A DNA stretch of 64,000 bases from Rehmannia glutinosa (GCA_016081115.2 CM071934.1:57583267-57647266), one strand, 5' to 3'; positions 11,720 through 22,944 are shown, counted from the first letter of the stretch. A program made the numbers and translations. Notes: generated by a model from the sequence alone, not told the origin.

Positions 11720-13120
11720 ATGATCACGCGTTCCAGATCTACCCACCCAATACCCATTGATTTGGAAATCGAGAAAATAGCAAAACAACTAAAGAAAAGA
11801 TCTAAAGCAATGGTAGAGGGGACTAATCAGAATGCCGTGAATAACAAAATCAATGAGGAGCGCCCACCTGAGGCAGACGCATATGACCGGATAGTGGAAA
11901 GGCTCACAAGAAGGGCATTCAGGGACTACTTTCAGCCGGAGGTAAGTCGAACTTATGGGGGTGTGGCCCGTCTATCGATCAATGCAAACAACTTTGAGCT
12001 AAAACCTGCATTGATCCAGATGGTGTCACAAAATCAGTTTCGGGGCAGAGCCGTTGAGGATCCAAACACGCATCTGGCGCAATTTTTAGAAATCTGTGAT
12101 ACTGTTAAGATGAATGGTGTTTCTGAGGATATCATTTGATGCCACCTTTTTGCATTCTCTCTACACGATAAGACTAAGGGATGGTTATGCTCTCTAACAC
12201 CACCAGCAGCAGATTGGGCTGAACTAAGTCAGCGGTTTTTAGCCAAATACTTTCCCCCTAGTAAAACGCTGCAATTAAAATTCTAAAATCTCCAAGTTTA
12301 GGCAATTAGATTCTGAGCCACTATATGAGGCATGGGATAGATTCCAAGAGTTGCTAAGGAAGTGCCCTCAACATGGATATTCCGACTACCAACAGGTCTA
12401 ATATTTCTATAATGGTTTGAGTGGCAACACGAGAACAATTATAGATGCTGCATCTGGAGGTGCACTGCGAGGGAAATATCCAGAGGAGGCACTAGAGCTG
12501 TTAGAGGACATGGTAAACAATAGCGACCAATGGCCTTCCGAGAGATCTACTGTCCGCTGTGTGGCGAAGTTCAGGATGAGAAAGTGGCAACGCTCACAGA
12601 ACAAGTATCCCTGCTAAATATGAAACTGGATGCGATGCAACAAGTGACTCCAAGAGATCCTGCTTGTTGTTGAAGAAAAAGGGAACTTTGTGGGACAACA
12701 AAGGAACTTCAACAACAATTATAGAAATAATCAGACGCCCAATTACTATCATCCGAGGTTGCAAAACCATGAAAACATTTCTTATGCTAACAATAAAAAT
12801 GTTTTGCAGCCACCCGGGATTTAATGTGGGTAACCAAGGCAAGAGCGAGTTCAATGAAAAGAAAGCAATTATAGAAGAGATGCTATCCTCGTTTATCGGA
12901 GAGACTAGGCAAGACTAAATAAGGATGAAGCGAAGATAGACAGGATAAAAGAACAGGTCACTCAGTTGAACACAAACATAAATGCAAGAATGAAATCTCT
13001 AGAAACACAAGTAGCCCAGATCGCAACTGCAGTGGGACGCCAACATCAAAAGGGCAAATTCCCAAGCGATACTGAACTGAATCCTGAGATAACAATGCAA
13101 TGCCATTCGTCTAATGGATG
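11720..13120 (+). pseudogene. Athila 1 gag
   Basis: Gag polyprotein. The ATG at 11720 gives MITRSRSTHPIPI, the same start as copy 2. The first frame holds the conserved block FELKPALIQMVSQNQFRG and PNTHLAQFLEICDTVK, then an in-frame TGA at 12137-12139 that copy 2 shares. The capsid core continues (KGWLCSLTPPAADWAELSQR) to a frameshift near 12285. Pieces then recur in other frames: a segment ending in NNSDQWPSERSTVR, and an Asn-rich segment. The end is a coiled-coil tail (LNTNINARMKSLETQVAQI region, about 12960-13070). There is no zinc knuckle and no protease; the sequence passes into the 3' tail. It is non-functional as read. Confidence 0.88.
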
Positions 13121-13392
13121 ATACAAAATTTGAGGGCTCACAGATTTCAACCGACACGGTTCAACGAAAGTAATTGTAGAAATCTAAAGTTTTGCTGAAG
13201 AAATAAAATTTAGCGCTTTATGGGAGACAACCAAATTTATTTCCTATTTTTGTTTATTTTTAATCGCCTTCAATTTTAATTTCAATTTTATTTTTAGTAT
13301 TAAATTAATTTGTAGTTGTGTTTAGTTTTGTGAGTTGTTGTGTAGGAGGCGTCACGGAAAACTCCCGGTTATAAAAAAAAGGGCGAAAATTA
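13121..13392 (+). other. Gag-to-tail junction and spacer of Athila 1
   Basis: Contains the end of gag (RLMD region) and the signature TTTAGCGCTTTATGGGAGAC. In full Athila elements that signature follows the end of pol, so the whole pol region is missing between the two. T-rich after that; no ORF. Confidence 0.7.
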
Positions 13393-13706
13393 CATCACAC
13401 GGCCGTGTGATACCACACGACCAGGCTGTGCGACAAAGTGAGGTGACCAGTGCCACATGGCCAGGTCGTGTGGCACCCACACGCCCGTGTGAGATATGGT
13501 AGGAGCAGGTGCAGGCACAGGGCCGCACGTCCCACCCGCGTGGCATCACACGGGCCATGTGGCCGTCAATCAGCCGCAATTTTACACCTATTTCACCCCC
13601 AAAACTCAATTTTTCTCCCGCTTTCTCCTACCCAAACCCTACAACTCGAAAATTCTTTCCCAAAACTCTCAAACTCCTCTCCAAATCTCTCCAAATTCAC
13701 TATATA
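13393..13706 (+). promoter_or_regulatory. Promoter-like block before the Athila 1 second ORF
   Basis: Palindrome CACACGGCCGTGTG (13396-13409) and several relatives to about 13565, then a pyrimidine-rich stretch and a TATATA box at 13701-13706, 152 bp before the ATG at 13858. The arrangement repeats that of the LTR promoter and recurs in copy 2. Function is inferred. Confidence 0.45.
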
Positions 13707-13857
13707 TCTTACCCCAAAAAATACAAATTCTTCAACTTCTCAAGAAACCCATCACCTAAAGCCTTCAAATTTTCAACTTCTTCAAGTTCTACACCAAGTT
13801 TGGGGGTTTTCAAAGTTTCAAATTTCAGATTTTTCTCACCTCATAAATTTGGTTTTT

Positions 13858-15114
13858 ATGGCTTCTAGGGGTGAAACAGGAACATGAAGGAACACGAGAA
13901 GACGAAGGGAACCAACTACGGTGCCCGAACCCGAGCCACAACTGGAGTATGAGCCCGACGAACCGGAAGCTTTGAATGTCATCTTGTCTAATGAAACACA
14001 CCGGGCTAGATGGATGATACTCTATTATCAACCATGGATAAATACAAGGTATCCCGATGAACCTACTCTTGCTAATTCAGGTTTATTGGATGAGTTTCAG
14101 GCTATGTGTGGTCGGATTGATTGGCATGAATTGTTGAATGGGCATTGGACTACTTATTCAATTTATACACTTGAGTTCTTGAGTAGTTTCGAATTAGTAG
14201 TTCGAAAAATAAATTTGATGGGGATTCGGTTCCGGTTGGCAAATGAGCCGAGGTAGTTGACTATTGATGATTTAAATGAAATATATTGAACTCCAGCATA
14301 TGGGGTTGAGGAGCATGAGGATTTTGATAAAGATAGTTTTTGGAGGGAAATAACTGGAAAACGAATCTACACGCCCGGTACCTCGAAGGCATCTAGCATT
14401 CAAAACCCCGTATTCCGTTATGTACACAGAGCATTAACGGAAACGATTTTTGCGAGGGAGGAGAGTAAAAGGGCCTTGCGGGTAGATGACTTGTTTATTA
14501 TTTGGTGTATGGATTTGGGGATAGAGGTTGTGCCAAACGCCGGGGCTATCATACCCGACAATTTGATAGGGTGAGAAAATCTGATAGGGGAAGAATTTGT
14601 ATTGGTGGGATGATTACTCCTATTGCTTAGCTTTGAAGGGTATGCGGAGGCCGCAGGGCCTAAACTGATTGATTTGACTATTTTATCTGCTATGAAAATG
14701 ATTCAATTCGATGGGCGTGATTACTGGCTAAATCAGGCAGATAGAACAAAAGTTAGGCTTCCTAACCCTGAAGCTACATCTATAAGAAATATGGGTAATT
14801 GGTTACTAAGAGGTGAACATGGGACTGCTGCTCAAGAAGAGCAAGATGAGCCTATGAGGGAGGAATCCTCTAGACAAGGGGGTAACCGACCATTTAGCAT
14901 GAGTAATAGGCTAGAACGGGTGGAAGCCGATGTGGGAAAGTTTATAGATGATACTTATCAGTTGATGGCTACAGTTGATGAGTACCACATGGAGTAGTTA
15001 CAACGATTCGATGCCATCACCCAGCAGCAGTAGTACATGTACGAGATGATGTCTCGTATGGATCAGTGACATATTTCACTAGGCCACTACTCTCTACCTC
15101 CACCACCACAGTGA
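13858..15114 (+). pseudogene. ATHILA-type second ORF (ATHILA ORF-1 family), copy 1
   Basis: About 400 codons, in the place of the env-like ORF of Athila elements; role unknown. The ATG at 13858 (MASRGETGT) matches copy 2. Recognisable blocks are an acidic Pro-Glu repeat (PEPEPQLEYEPDEPEA), NETHRARWMILYYQPWINTR, FLSSFELV, FRYVHRALTETIFAREES and NRLERVEADVGKFIDDTYQL. There are early stops (a TGA ten codons in, then near 14254 and 14287) and a shift near 14550. A TAG at 15031-15033 after a Gln run is shared with copy 2. The frame can still be followed to a Pro run and TGA near 15114. No clear signal peptide or membrane segment is visible. Confidence 0.8.
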
Positions 15115-16335
15115 GCTATGTAAGTACTTATTACGCATTCCTCTTTCTTTTGATAATTTCCTCATATGTTTGGGACGAAGCATATTTTAAGTTTGGGGGG
15201 GTTGTCAAGAATGCGTAATTTAGTACTTTCTTGCATTTTGCATTGCATTTATGATTGCATGTAGTGCATTAAAATTTGCATTAACTGCTTTATCTTATGC
15301 AACTTATTTGTTTTCTTGAGTGTGTCATTCATGATTACTAGAACTCTAGAACTTGCTCTGGTATCTTCATTGAATCCATGTGTGTGTGCAATTTTCGAAA
15401 ATGATTTAAGGCCATCTTTGTTTAGCCTACTTAGCCTTAAAAATCTACCTATGAACTCATGATTCCCTAGTTAATCAATTTTGAGCCAAAACTTTTTATT
15501 GTTAGCCATATTGATCTTTAAAATTAAAAAAATAATAATTTATTCCTGAAATTTCTTAAGCTTATGGAAAATGAACAAGTTTGGGGAGATGTGGTGAATA
15601 TTTATGAAAAAAGAGAGAAAGTTGGCTAAAGAATGAGGGATGAGCAGTATCTAGGTGAATCAAAGAACAAGGAAGCCCGAAAAAGAAAGAAAATCTCTAA
15701 AAAAGAAAAGAGAAAATCGGGCAAAAGAAAAAAAAATCTGAAAATTATGAACAATTGAGAGCTTGAGAGGCTAAAGAAAAAGAAAAGAAGGCAAAAAGGC
15801 CTAAGAATAATAAAGGAGAAATAAGGATGGAGTTGAGTTGAAAAAGAAAATACAATGAAAAATGAGTATTATGCTGAAATTGGGTTGGTGAATTGCAAGT
15901 CTGTGTGCTTAAATTCTATTTGCTCAAGTCAAGTCACTTAATCCAAATTTTTTCGTGCCCATACCAAAGAGTCTACATTACAATCAAATGAAAAGTCCTT
16001 TTTGATTCTTAAGTTGTGCATACAAAAGTAGTAGAGATGTTAGATGATTTGCAAGCCTATGGTAGTTCAACATTCATTGAATTAATTTTGAGTGTAATCA
16101 CTTTCCATACACTTTGAGAGATGAGTGATACACTATCTACCTGTGAGTCGCGATATCAAGTACCCGAGAGAGTATTAATTATGTCGAGCTTATGAATGAT
16201 GACTTCTTGATAATAAATTGCATGGTTTATTTAAATATGGAGTCAAATGAGATTAAATGTTTATAGTGTTCTTGTGTGCTCTTTGTACCCCGTGATTTTA
16301 ATTTTCTTAATTTGCTCGAGGACGAGCAATGCTTT
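15115..16335 (+). other. Athila 1 3' untranslated region
   Basis: No gene. It has two internal PPT-like motifs, AAGTTTGGGGGGG (about 15190) and AAGTTTGGGGAGATG (about 15568), and a purine-rich belt (15600-15860). A segment conserved in all three copies (15890-16150) includes GGGTTGGTGAATTGCAAGTC. Confidence 0.75.
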
Positions 16336-16350
16336 AAGTTTGGGGAATTT
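16336..16350 (+). other. Polypurine tract of Athila 1
   Basis: AAGTTTGGGGAATTT directly before the 3' LTR start at 16351. Confidence 0.75.
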
Positions 16351-16967
16351 TGATACTTGTAAAATATACGTGCATTTAGCGGCTTAAAATGATATATAAT
16401 TGATACATTTGCATGTATATTTAGTGTGTTTTAACTTAGTTTCCTTAGAAGGGCATGATACTGCGTATTCTAATAACATTTTACAGGAAACAGAGCTTAA
16501 TCAAAGAAATATCAGTTGAAAGGCCCAAATAGGATTGACGAGTGCAAAGAAAAGATCGAAAAGACGAAGAAACCAGACAAAAATACGTCACACGGCCGGA
16601 CCATGTGGGACCACACGGTCGTGTGATTTTCCCATGCGATGAAGACATGTCCGTGTGAAGTTGGAAACAATAGGGGACGAAAATAAGCCGCACGACCAGA
16701 CCGTGTGAGAGCCACATGGATGTGTGGTGTGGTTGTGTGAAAGTCACACGACCGTGTGAAGTTACACGGTCGGGCCGTGTGACGCACTGTTTTAGATTTT
16801 TGTGTCCTTTTCCCACTCAAACTCTACAAGTGATCTCTACAAGCATCTATAAAAGGGACCCATGGCTTGTATGAAAAACATCCATCAATACACCATACAA
16901 CACACCAAATTTCACAGGAACACAAGATCTAAGGTCTTCTGAGAGAGGAGGGCTAGGTCGCGAAGAA
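16351..16967 (+). repeat. 3' LTR of Athila 1, truncated
   Basis: Matches the first part of the 5' LTR, with palindromes at 16590-16785 and TATAAAAG at 16848-16855. After CTAGGTCGCGAAGAA it switches to unrelated coding-like sequence, so about 850 bp of LTR is missing. Confidence 0.9.
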
Positions 16968-17312
16968 GTTCAAGAGGCTATTGCTGAAGCTTCCCTTCCT
17001 TATCTGGAGCATGGACTTCAAGTTATAGCCCGTATCGCCCGGGAGAAAGGATATGAGCAGCCCATTCCCGACACAGAGAAGGTTCTCTTGGAACTAAATG
17101 CCATAACTGCTGCCCTAGAGGGCCAAGCTGACGTTGCCATCCCTACTGCGGACCTAGCTCCAGCTCCTCAACCTCCTCTCGACCCAACTTTTCCTACTTC
17201 TCTCCTTCTGCCAGAAACTTTGAGCAGCGATACTGAAGAAGTCGTTGCTCAAGATGGTGAGGAAGTCAACAATCCTGGGGGCTCGACTGTTTCGACCGGG
17301 GGCACTGCTTGA
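16968..17312 (+). pseudogene. C-terminal part of an ORF antisense to element D
   Basis: Open frame entering from the junction at 16967 and ending TGA at 17312, about 115 codons. It reads a helical segment (LPYLEHGLQVIARIAREKGY), then an acidic Pro-rich tail (LAPAPQPPLDPTFPTS; DTEEVVAQDGEEVNN). I do not recognise the fold. Its position after pol and in antisense to D fits the extra antisense ORFs reported in Tat elements. The N-terminus is lost to the Athila 1 junction. It could instead belong to another element whose other parts are gone. Function unknown. Confidence 0.45.
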
Positions 17313-17628
17313 TTATATTCTGCCGGTTCTTTTGCCTGTACTTATGAACAATTTTATGTTTTTTGCTGTTTTTCTGGGACAATTGTATGGCTCTTCGTGG
17401 CCATTTGTGTTTTTGTAATTTCCTGCTTTCCAGCTTTATCCTCCCTCCCTAATTAAGTAGTGTTAGCACAACTGCTTGATTAGGTTTGGACTACATCTTG
17501 TCCCATTTTGCACTGCTAGGGAATTTTATATTATGGCTTTTATTAGCGCTCTCTATAGCTATCTTGCCTTTGTTTAGTTTTATCTTTGTTGATAATTTTG
17601 CCATGATCTTTTATGCATGATGCATTCA
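17313..17628. other. Spacer between antisense ORF and tandem array
   Basis: T-rich sequence, no ORF. It could be the 3' UTR of the antisense ORF; nothing else recognised. Confidence 0.5.
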
Positions 17629-19065
17629 TTTGAATCTGGCTTACTTAGAGCTTCAACTTTCCACACCAGCAATATTTTACACATAAAAAATATCTGAGTT
17701 GAATATTCTTATTCAATATTTAAGACCTGGCTTACTTAGAGCTTCAGCTCTCCACACTAGGAATTTTTTACACATAAAAAAAGTCTGAGTTGAATATTCT
17801 TATTCAAAATTTAGAACCTGACTTACTTAGAGCTTCAGCTCTCCACACCAGTAATTTTTTAAACATCAAAAATCTCTAAGTTGAATACTCTTATTCAAAA
17901 CTTAGGACATGGCTTACTTAAAGCTTCAACTCTCCACACCAGGAATTTTTAAACATTATGAAACATCTCTAAGTTGCATACTCTTATTCAAAACTTAGGA
18001 CCTGGCTTACTTAGAGCTTCAACTCTCCACACCAGGAATTTTTTAAACATCAAGAAAAATCTCTAAGTTGAATACTCTTATTCAAAACTTAGAACTGGCT
18101 TACTTAGAGCTTGAGTTCTCCACACCGGGAATTTTGTTTACACATCAAAAATATCGAGTTGAATACTCTTATTCAAAATTTAGGACTGGCTTACTTAGAG
18201 AGCTTGACTCTCCACACAGAATTTTTAAACATAAAAATCTCTAAGTTGAATACTCTTATTCAATACTTAGGACTGGCTTACTTAGAGCTTTGGCTCTCCA
18301 TACCAAGAATTTTTAAACATCAAGAAAAATCTCTAATTTGAATGTTATTATTCAAAACTTAGGACTGGCTTACTTAGAGCTTGACTCTCCACACCAAGAT
18401 TTAATGATAAAAACCATAAATTGAACGTTTAGCTCGAAACTTAAGACTGGGGATTAGGGCTTGACTCTCCTCCCCCAGGGTTTAATGGTGAAAAACTTAA
18501 GTTGAACGTTGACTTGAAACTTAAGACTGGGGATTCCGAGCTTGACTCTCCTCGCCAGGGTTTAATGGTGAAAAACTTAAGTCGAACGTTCGACTTGAAA
18601 CTTAAGACAGGGGATTTCGAGCTTGACTCTCCTCGCCAGGGTTTAATGGTGAAAAACTTAAGTTAAACACTCACTCAAAACTTAAGACATGGGGGATTCC
18701 GAGCTTCATCTCTCCTCGCCAGGGTTTAATTGTGAAAAACTTAGGTTGAACGTTCATCTCGAAACTTTAGACCTGGGGGATTCCGAGCTTCAGCTCTGCT
18801 TGCCAGGGTCTAATGGTGAAAAACTTAAGTTGAACGTTCAACTCAAAACTTAAGACCTGGGGGATTCTGAGCTTTAGCTCTACTCGCCAGGGTTTAATGG
18901 TGAAAAACCTAAGTTTCAGATCGAAACTTAAGACCTGGGGGATTCCGAGCTTTGGCTCTCCTCGCTAGGGTTTAATGGTGAAAAACTTAAGTTGAACGCT
19001 CAGCTCGAAACTTAAGACCTGGGGGATTCCGATCTTCAGCTCTCCTCGCCAGGTTTTGTAACAGA
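17629..19065. repeat. Tandem array of about 85-94-bp units, two subfamilies
   Basis: Type A units (about nine, 17629-18430) start GGCTTACTTAGAGCTT and carry CTCTCCACACCAG; starts near 17637, 17729, 17820, 17911, 18003, 18097, 18188, 18274 and 18367. Type B units (about eight, 18440-19065) start GGGGATTCCGAGCTT with CTCTCCTCGCCAGGG and AAACTTAAG. The two types are related and switch abruptly near 18,430. The place downstream of D pol matches the hypervariable 3' repeats of Tat elements. Confidence 0.9.
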
Positions 19066-19199
19066 AAATATTTTAAGGCATAGTCTGGACAACATTAACA
19101 AAAGAGGCATCTTTCTTCCGATTCCAACAAGGTACAAACATAAAAAAAGGAAGCACTACGGGCTCCTATGCCTCCATACTTTCAATCATAAATACATTC

Positions 19200-19298
19200 T
19201 TAGACATGAAATTTCTTTAGATAATATACGTTCCAAGGTCTAAGCACCTTATGTCCCTCCATATCCTCCAGCTCATAGGCTCCGCCTCTTGTACCCTT
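19200..19298 (-). pseudogene. Element D: last codons of pol (integrase end)
   Basis: The minus strand reads GTRGGAYELEDMEGHKVLRP, then WNVYYLKKFHV and stop. This is the usual end of Tat-type pol (Y.LED.G...RPWN...L..F). The block is the continuation of the integrase at 27460. Removing Athila 2 and one copy of the target duplication restores an in-frame VVK-GTRGG join. Bases 19066-19199 hold no gene. Confidence 0.75.
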
Positions 19299-20770
19299 TG
19301 ATGTGTGTAAAATATACGTGTATTTTGGGGCATAAATTGATGTATAATTGATGCATTTGCACGCATATTTACTATGTTTTCCTTGGTTTCCTTTAAAGGG
19401 CATGACACTGCGTATTCTTGTAATTCTTACAGGAAACGGAGCTTAAAGTGAAGAAATGTCAGTTGGGATGCCGGAAAAGATTGCCAAATGCAAAAAGAAG
19501 ACCAAAACGACGGAAAAATGGAACAAAAGCAAATCACACGGCCGTACCGTGTAGACTCACACGGCCGTGTGGACTAGGGGTATGAAGATCACACGGTTGT
19601 GTGAAGAAAGGAAGAAAACAGAGGACGAAGCAGGTCCACACGGTCGGACCGTGTGAACTCACATGATCGTGTGGACAAGGTTATCAGCCGCACCACCTAC
19701 CCTTGCGACCACCTGCCCGTGCGACAAAGGGCTAAGCCCAAGGCCACACGCTCGTGTGGACCCACATGGCCTGACCGTGTGGGAGTCTATTTCAGAGCGT
19801 TTTTTAGAGTTTGCTTCCCGTTCCAACTCTACAAGTGATCTCTCCAAGCATCTATAAAAGGGGACCAAGTCTTGCATGAAAACATATCTTTCCATACAGC
19901 AAAAACACACCAAATAACACAGGAACCAAAGAATCGAAGAGCTTCTGAGAGCAAAAGGCTAGGTCGCGAAGAACACCACAAGGCTTTCGCATCTAGGGAG
20001 CACAAGAGCTTCGAGGGCTTGGAAGGAGAATCCATCCTGACAAGAAGGGGTTTTCTTTCTATGTCTAAGAACTCTAGTATGTGCTTATATGATATCATAA
20101 TATTGATTCAGATTTGTCTATGAGTTTGTAATCAATGTTTGGCATATTTTTCGGATCTGAGGGTCATAATCGAAACTATGGATTTATATTAAATATGATT
20201 ACTTATTTTATTAGTTGCTTCATGCGTTTTATTTTATGAATTCGAGTGCTTATTTATAATTGCTTTTTATTTGGCCATTAAATTGCATGTCAGATTTGTT
20301 ATTACAAAATTTCGGGCGATGAGTCTTAACAAAAACGAAAATCGAATTCAGACATGAAACATGTGTGACAGGCGTGTTTCTGGGGAGTCATTCAATTCAC
20401 AAATCTTTAATCAATTGTTTACGCACCACCTGACCAGAGGAGTAAATGAATTTAGGAATTTGAACCCATAGAATTGCATGAATTTGTTTTTAAAACTTTA
20501 TTCGCATTTAATATTGAAGAAGCATGTTGAGATGTTGAAAATACTTGTGGGGTTCACAAATTTATTTTATTTATTTTTCTTATTTTTTTGATTTTTAGTA
20601 GATAAAAATAACTTGATTTTCGGTCCCTTCAATAAAATTGGAAAACGATGTTATTATAGCCTAAGTGTTTCGAGCTTCAATCCCTGAAGAATACGACATT
20701 GCTTGCCATTATCCTATAAACTACACTGTACACTTGCAGTTGTATGAACCAAAATAATTTTTGGTGAACA
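19299..20770 (+). repeat. 5' LTR of Athila 2
   Basis: Starts TGATGTGTGTAAAATATAC and ends GGTGAACA. Compared with the 3' LTR it lacks blocks of about 60 and 27 bp (near 20408 and 20535). Confidence 0.92.
19535..19860 (+). promoter_or_regulatory. LTR promoter of Athila 2: palindromes plus TATA
   Basis: Perfect CACACGGCCGTGTG at 19558-19571 and many near copies to about 19790, then TATAAAAG at 19853-19860. The 3' LTR repeats this with TATAAAAG at 26469-26476. Confidence 0.65.
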
Positions 20771-20776
20771 AGTTTT

Positions 20777-20794
20777 TGGCGCCGCTGCCGGGGA
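20777..20794 (+). other. Primer binding site of Athila 2 (tRNA-Asp)
   Basis: TGGCGCCGCTGCCGGGGA, six bases after the LTR. It is complementary to the tRNA-Asp 3' end with one mismatch. Confidence 0.9.
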
Positions 20795-20935
20795 TTGATT
20801 AAATTCTACTTAGATATAGTAATAAGTAGTTCAATCCTAATTGAAGCATTTTTGTAAATATTTTCTTTTTGTTTTCAATTCTTTTTTTTATTTTTTTTAT
20901 TTTGGTTCGATTTTAACATTGTTTTTGTTTAGTGC

Positions 20936-22372
20936 ATGATCACGCGTTCCAGATCCACCCAGCCAATTCCTATTTATTTGGAAATCGAAAAGACAACCAA
21001 GCAACTAAGGAAAAGAGCCAAAGCAATGGCGGATGGGACTAATTCGAACGCAGTGGAATACAGAAACAATTAGGAGCGCCCACCAGGGGCCGGCGTCCAG
21101 GGTGGAATTGTGGAAAGGCCCGAGAAGGGCAATTAGGGACTACTTTGGTGGGAGGTAAGCCAAACTTATGGGGGTGTGGCCCATCTGCCGATCAGTGCAA
21201 ACAATTTTGAACTAAAACCGGCATTGATCCAGATGGTGTCACAAAACTAGTTTGGGGGTAGAGCCGTTGAGGTTCCAAACGCGCATTTGGCGCACTTTCT
21301 AGAAATTTGCAATACTGTTAAGATGAATGGTGTTTCTAAGGATATCATTTGATGCCGCCATTTCGCATTCTCTCTGCGCGATAAGGCTAAGGGATGGTTA
21401 TGCTCTTTAACACCACCTGCCGCAAATTGGGCAGAACTAAGTCAGCGGTTTCTAGCCAAATACTTCCCCCCTAGTAAGACGCTGCAGTTAAAATCTGAAA
21501 TCACCCAGTTTAGGCAATTAGATGCTGAGCCGCTATATGAAGCATGGGATAGATTCCGAGAATTGCTAAGGAAGTGCCCTCAACACGGATATCCCGACTA
21601 CCAACAGGTTCAGTACTTCTATAATGGTTTGAGTGGTAACACAAGAACAATTATAGATGCTGCATCTGGAGGTTCACTACTAGGAAAATATCCTGAGGAG
21701 GCACTAGAATTACTAGAGGAGATGGCGAACAACAGTTATCAATGGCCATCTGAAAGGTCGACTGTCCGACGAGTGGCAGAAGTTCAGGATGAGAAAGTCG
21801 CCATGCTCACAGAACATGTGTCCGTGCTGAATATGAAACTGGAAGTGATGCAGCAAGTGACTCCAAGAGGTCCTGCTATTGTTGAAGAGGAAGCACACTT
21901 TGTTGGCCAACAAAGGAACTTCAACAATAATTACAGAAATAATCAGATACCCAACTACTATCATCCAGGGTTGCGAAACCATGAAAATTTCTCTTATGCT
22001 AACAATAAAAATGTTTTGCAGCCATCACAGGGATATAACGTGGGTAATCAAGGCAGAGCGGAGTCCAATGAAAAGAAAGCATCTGTTGAAGAGATGATAT
22101 CCTCATTTATCGGAGAAACAAGGGCACGACTGAACAAAGATGAATCTAAAATAGACAGGATAGAAGAACATGTCACTCAGCTAAACACGAACGTAAACGC
22201 AAGACTGAAATCTCTGGAAATACAAGTAGCCCAAATCACAACTGCTGTGGGAGGCCAACACCAGAAAGGCGAATTCCCAAGTGATACTGAGCTAAATCCA
22301 CGGGAGCAATGCAACGCCATTCGTCTAATGGATGGCATTGAAGGTCCACAAGTTTCAAATGACATAGTTTAG
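20936..22372 (+). pseudogene. Athila 2 gag
   Basis: Starts MITRSRSTQPIPI at 20936. The N-terminal part is damaged by stops and shifts around 21075-21250. After the TGA at 21350-21352, at the same codon as in copy 1, the frame is open for 340 codons to 22372. It holds the capsid core (LAKYFPPSKTLQL; AWDRFRELLRKCPQHGYP; YNGLSGNTRTIIDAASGG), an Asn/Tyr-rich stretch (NFNNNYRNNQIPNYYHPGL) and a coiled coil (HVTQLNTNVNARLKSLEIQ). It ends RLMDGIEGPQVSNDIV and stops where protease would be expected. No CCHC zinc knuckle is seen. It would need another element's enzymes to mobilise. Confidence 0.88.
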
Positions 22373-22619
22373 CAATAGTGATTACAAATCTGAAGTCTAG
22401 TTGAAGACGTTAAACTTAGCGCTGTAAGGGAGGCAACCCAATTTATTTCATATTTTCCGTACATTTTTTTTATCGCCTTCAATATTAATTTTTATTTTTA
22501 GTTATAACATTTATTTATTAACTTATTTTTAGTTTTGTTTAGTTTTCTTGAGTTGTTGTGTAGAAGGCATCACGGCAAACTCCCGACAAAACAGAAAAAA
22601 AAGTACGGAACCAACTCAA
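22373..22619 (+). other. Gag-to-tail junction and spacer of Athila 2
   Basis: Holds AACTTAGCGCTGTAAGGGAG and GCAACCC, the sequence that normally follows pol, only about 35 bp after gag ends. T-rich spacer follows; no ORF. Confidence 0.75.
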
Positions 22620-22944
22620 CATGGGCGTGTGATATCACACGACCTGGCCGTGCGATAGAGCAAATTGCCCAGCACCACACGGCCAGACCGTGTGACCATC
22701 ACATGGCCGTGTGGTCAAAGGATGGAAAAACAGATGCAGCAACACCAACTTGCAGGGCCACACAACCAGATCGTGTCATCCCACACGGCCGTGTGGCCGT
22801 TGAAACAGAAACCGGAGAACTTACGAATTACCCCTATTTTTACCCCAAAATCCCACTTTTTCTCACACTTTCTTCTACACAAACCCTAACCCACGAAAAT
22901 TCTCTCCACAAAGACACAAACCACTCTCAAAATCTCTATAAATA
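22620..22944 (+). promoter_or_regulatory. Promoter-like block before the Athila 2 second ORF
   Basis: Palindromic motifs from 22623, with a perfect CACACGGCCGTGTG at 22782-22795. A pyrimidine-rich run follows, then TATAAATA at 22937-22944, 158 bp before the ATG at 23102. This parallels copy 1 and the LTR promoter. Confidence 0.5.

Larger units (their letters stand above)
10091..16967 (+). mobile_element. Athila-type element, copy 1 (pol-less, 3' LTR truncated)
   Basis: Ty3/gypsy Athila lineage. Order: 5' LTR, tRNA-Asp PBS, gag, spacer with palindromes, ATHILA-type ORF, purine-rich 3' region, PPT, partial 3' LTR. Protease, RT, RNase H and integrase are missing, and gag runs directly into the tail signature TTTAGCGCT...GGGAGACAACC (about 13208-13230). 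It is inserted in copia A's LTR on the left. On the right the LTR stops near 16967 and joins element D. Confidence 0.9.

Noticed and set aside
17629..19065. Regular repeats that might suggest a CRISPR array
   Set aside because: Units are contiguous and diverged, without unique spacers, and lie in a plant retrotransposon.
22377..22620. Possible host gene fragments between elements
   Set aside because: All such intervals are covered by LTR, spacer or untranslated sequence repeated in other copies; no host-like exon pattern seen.
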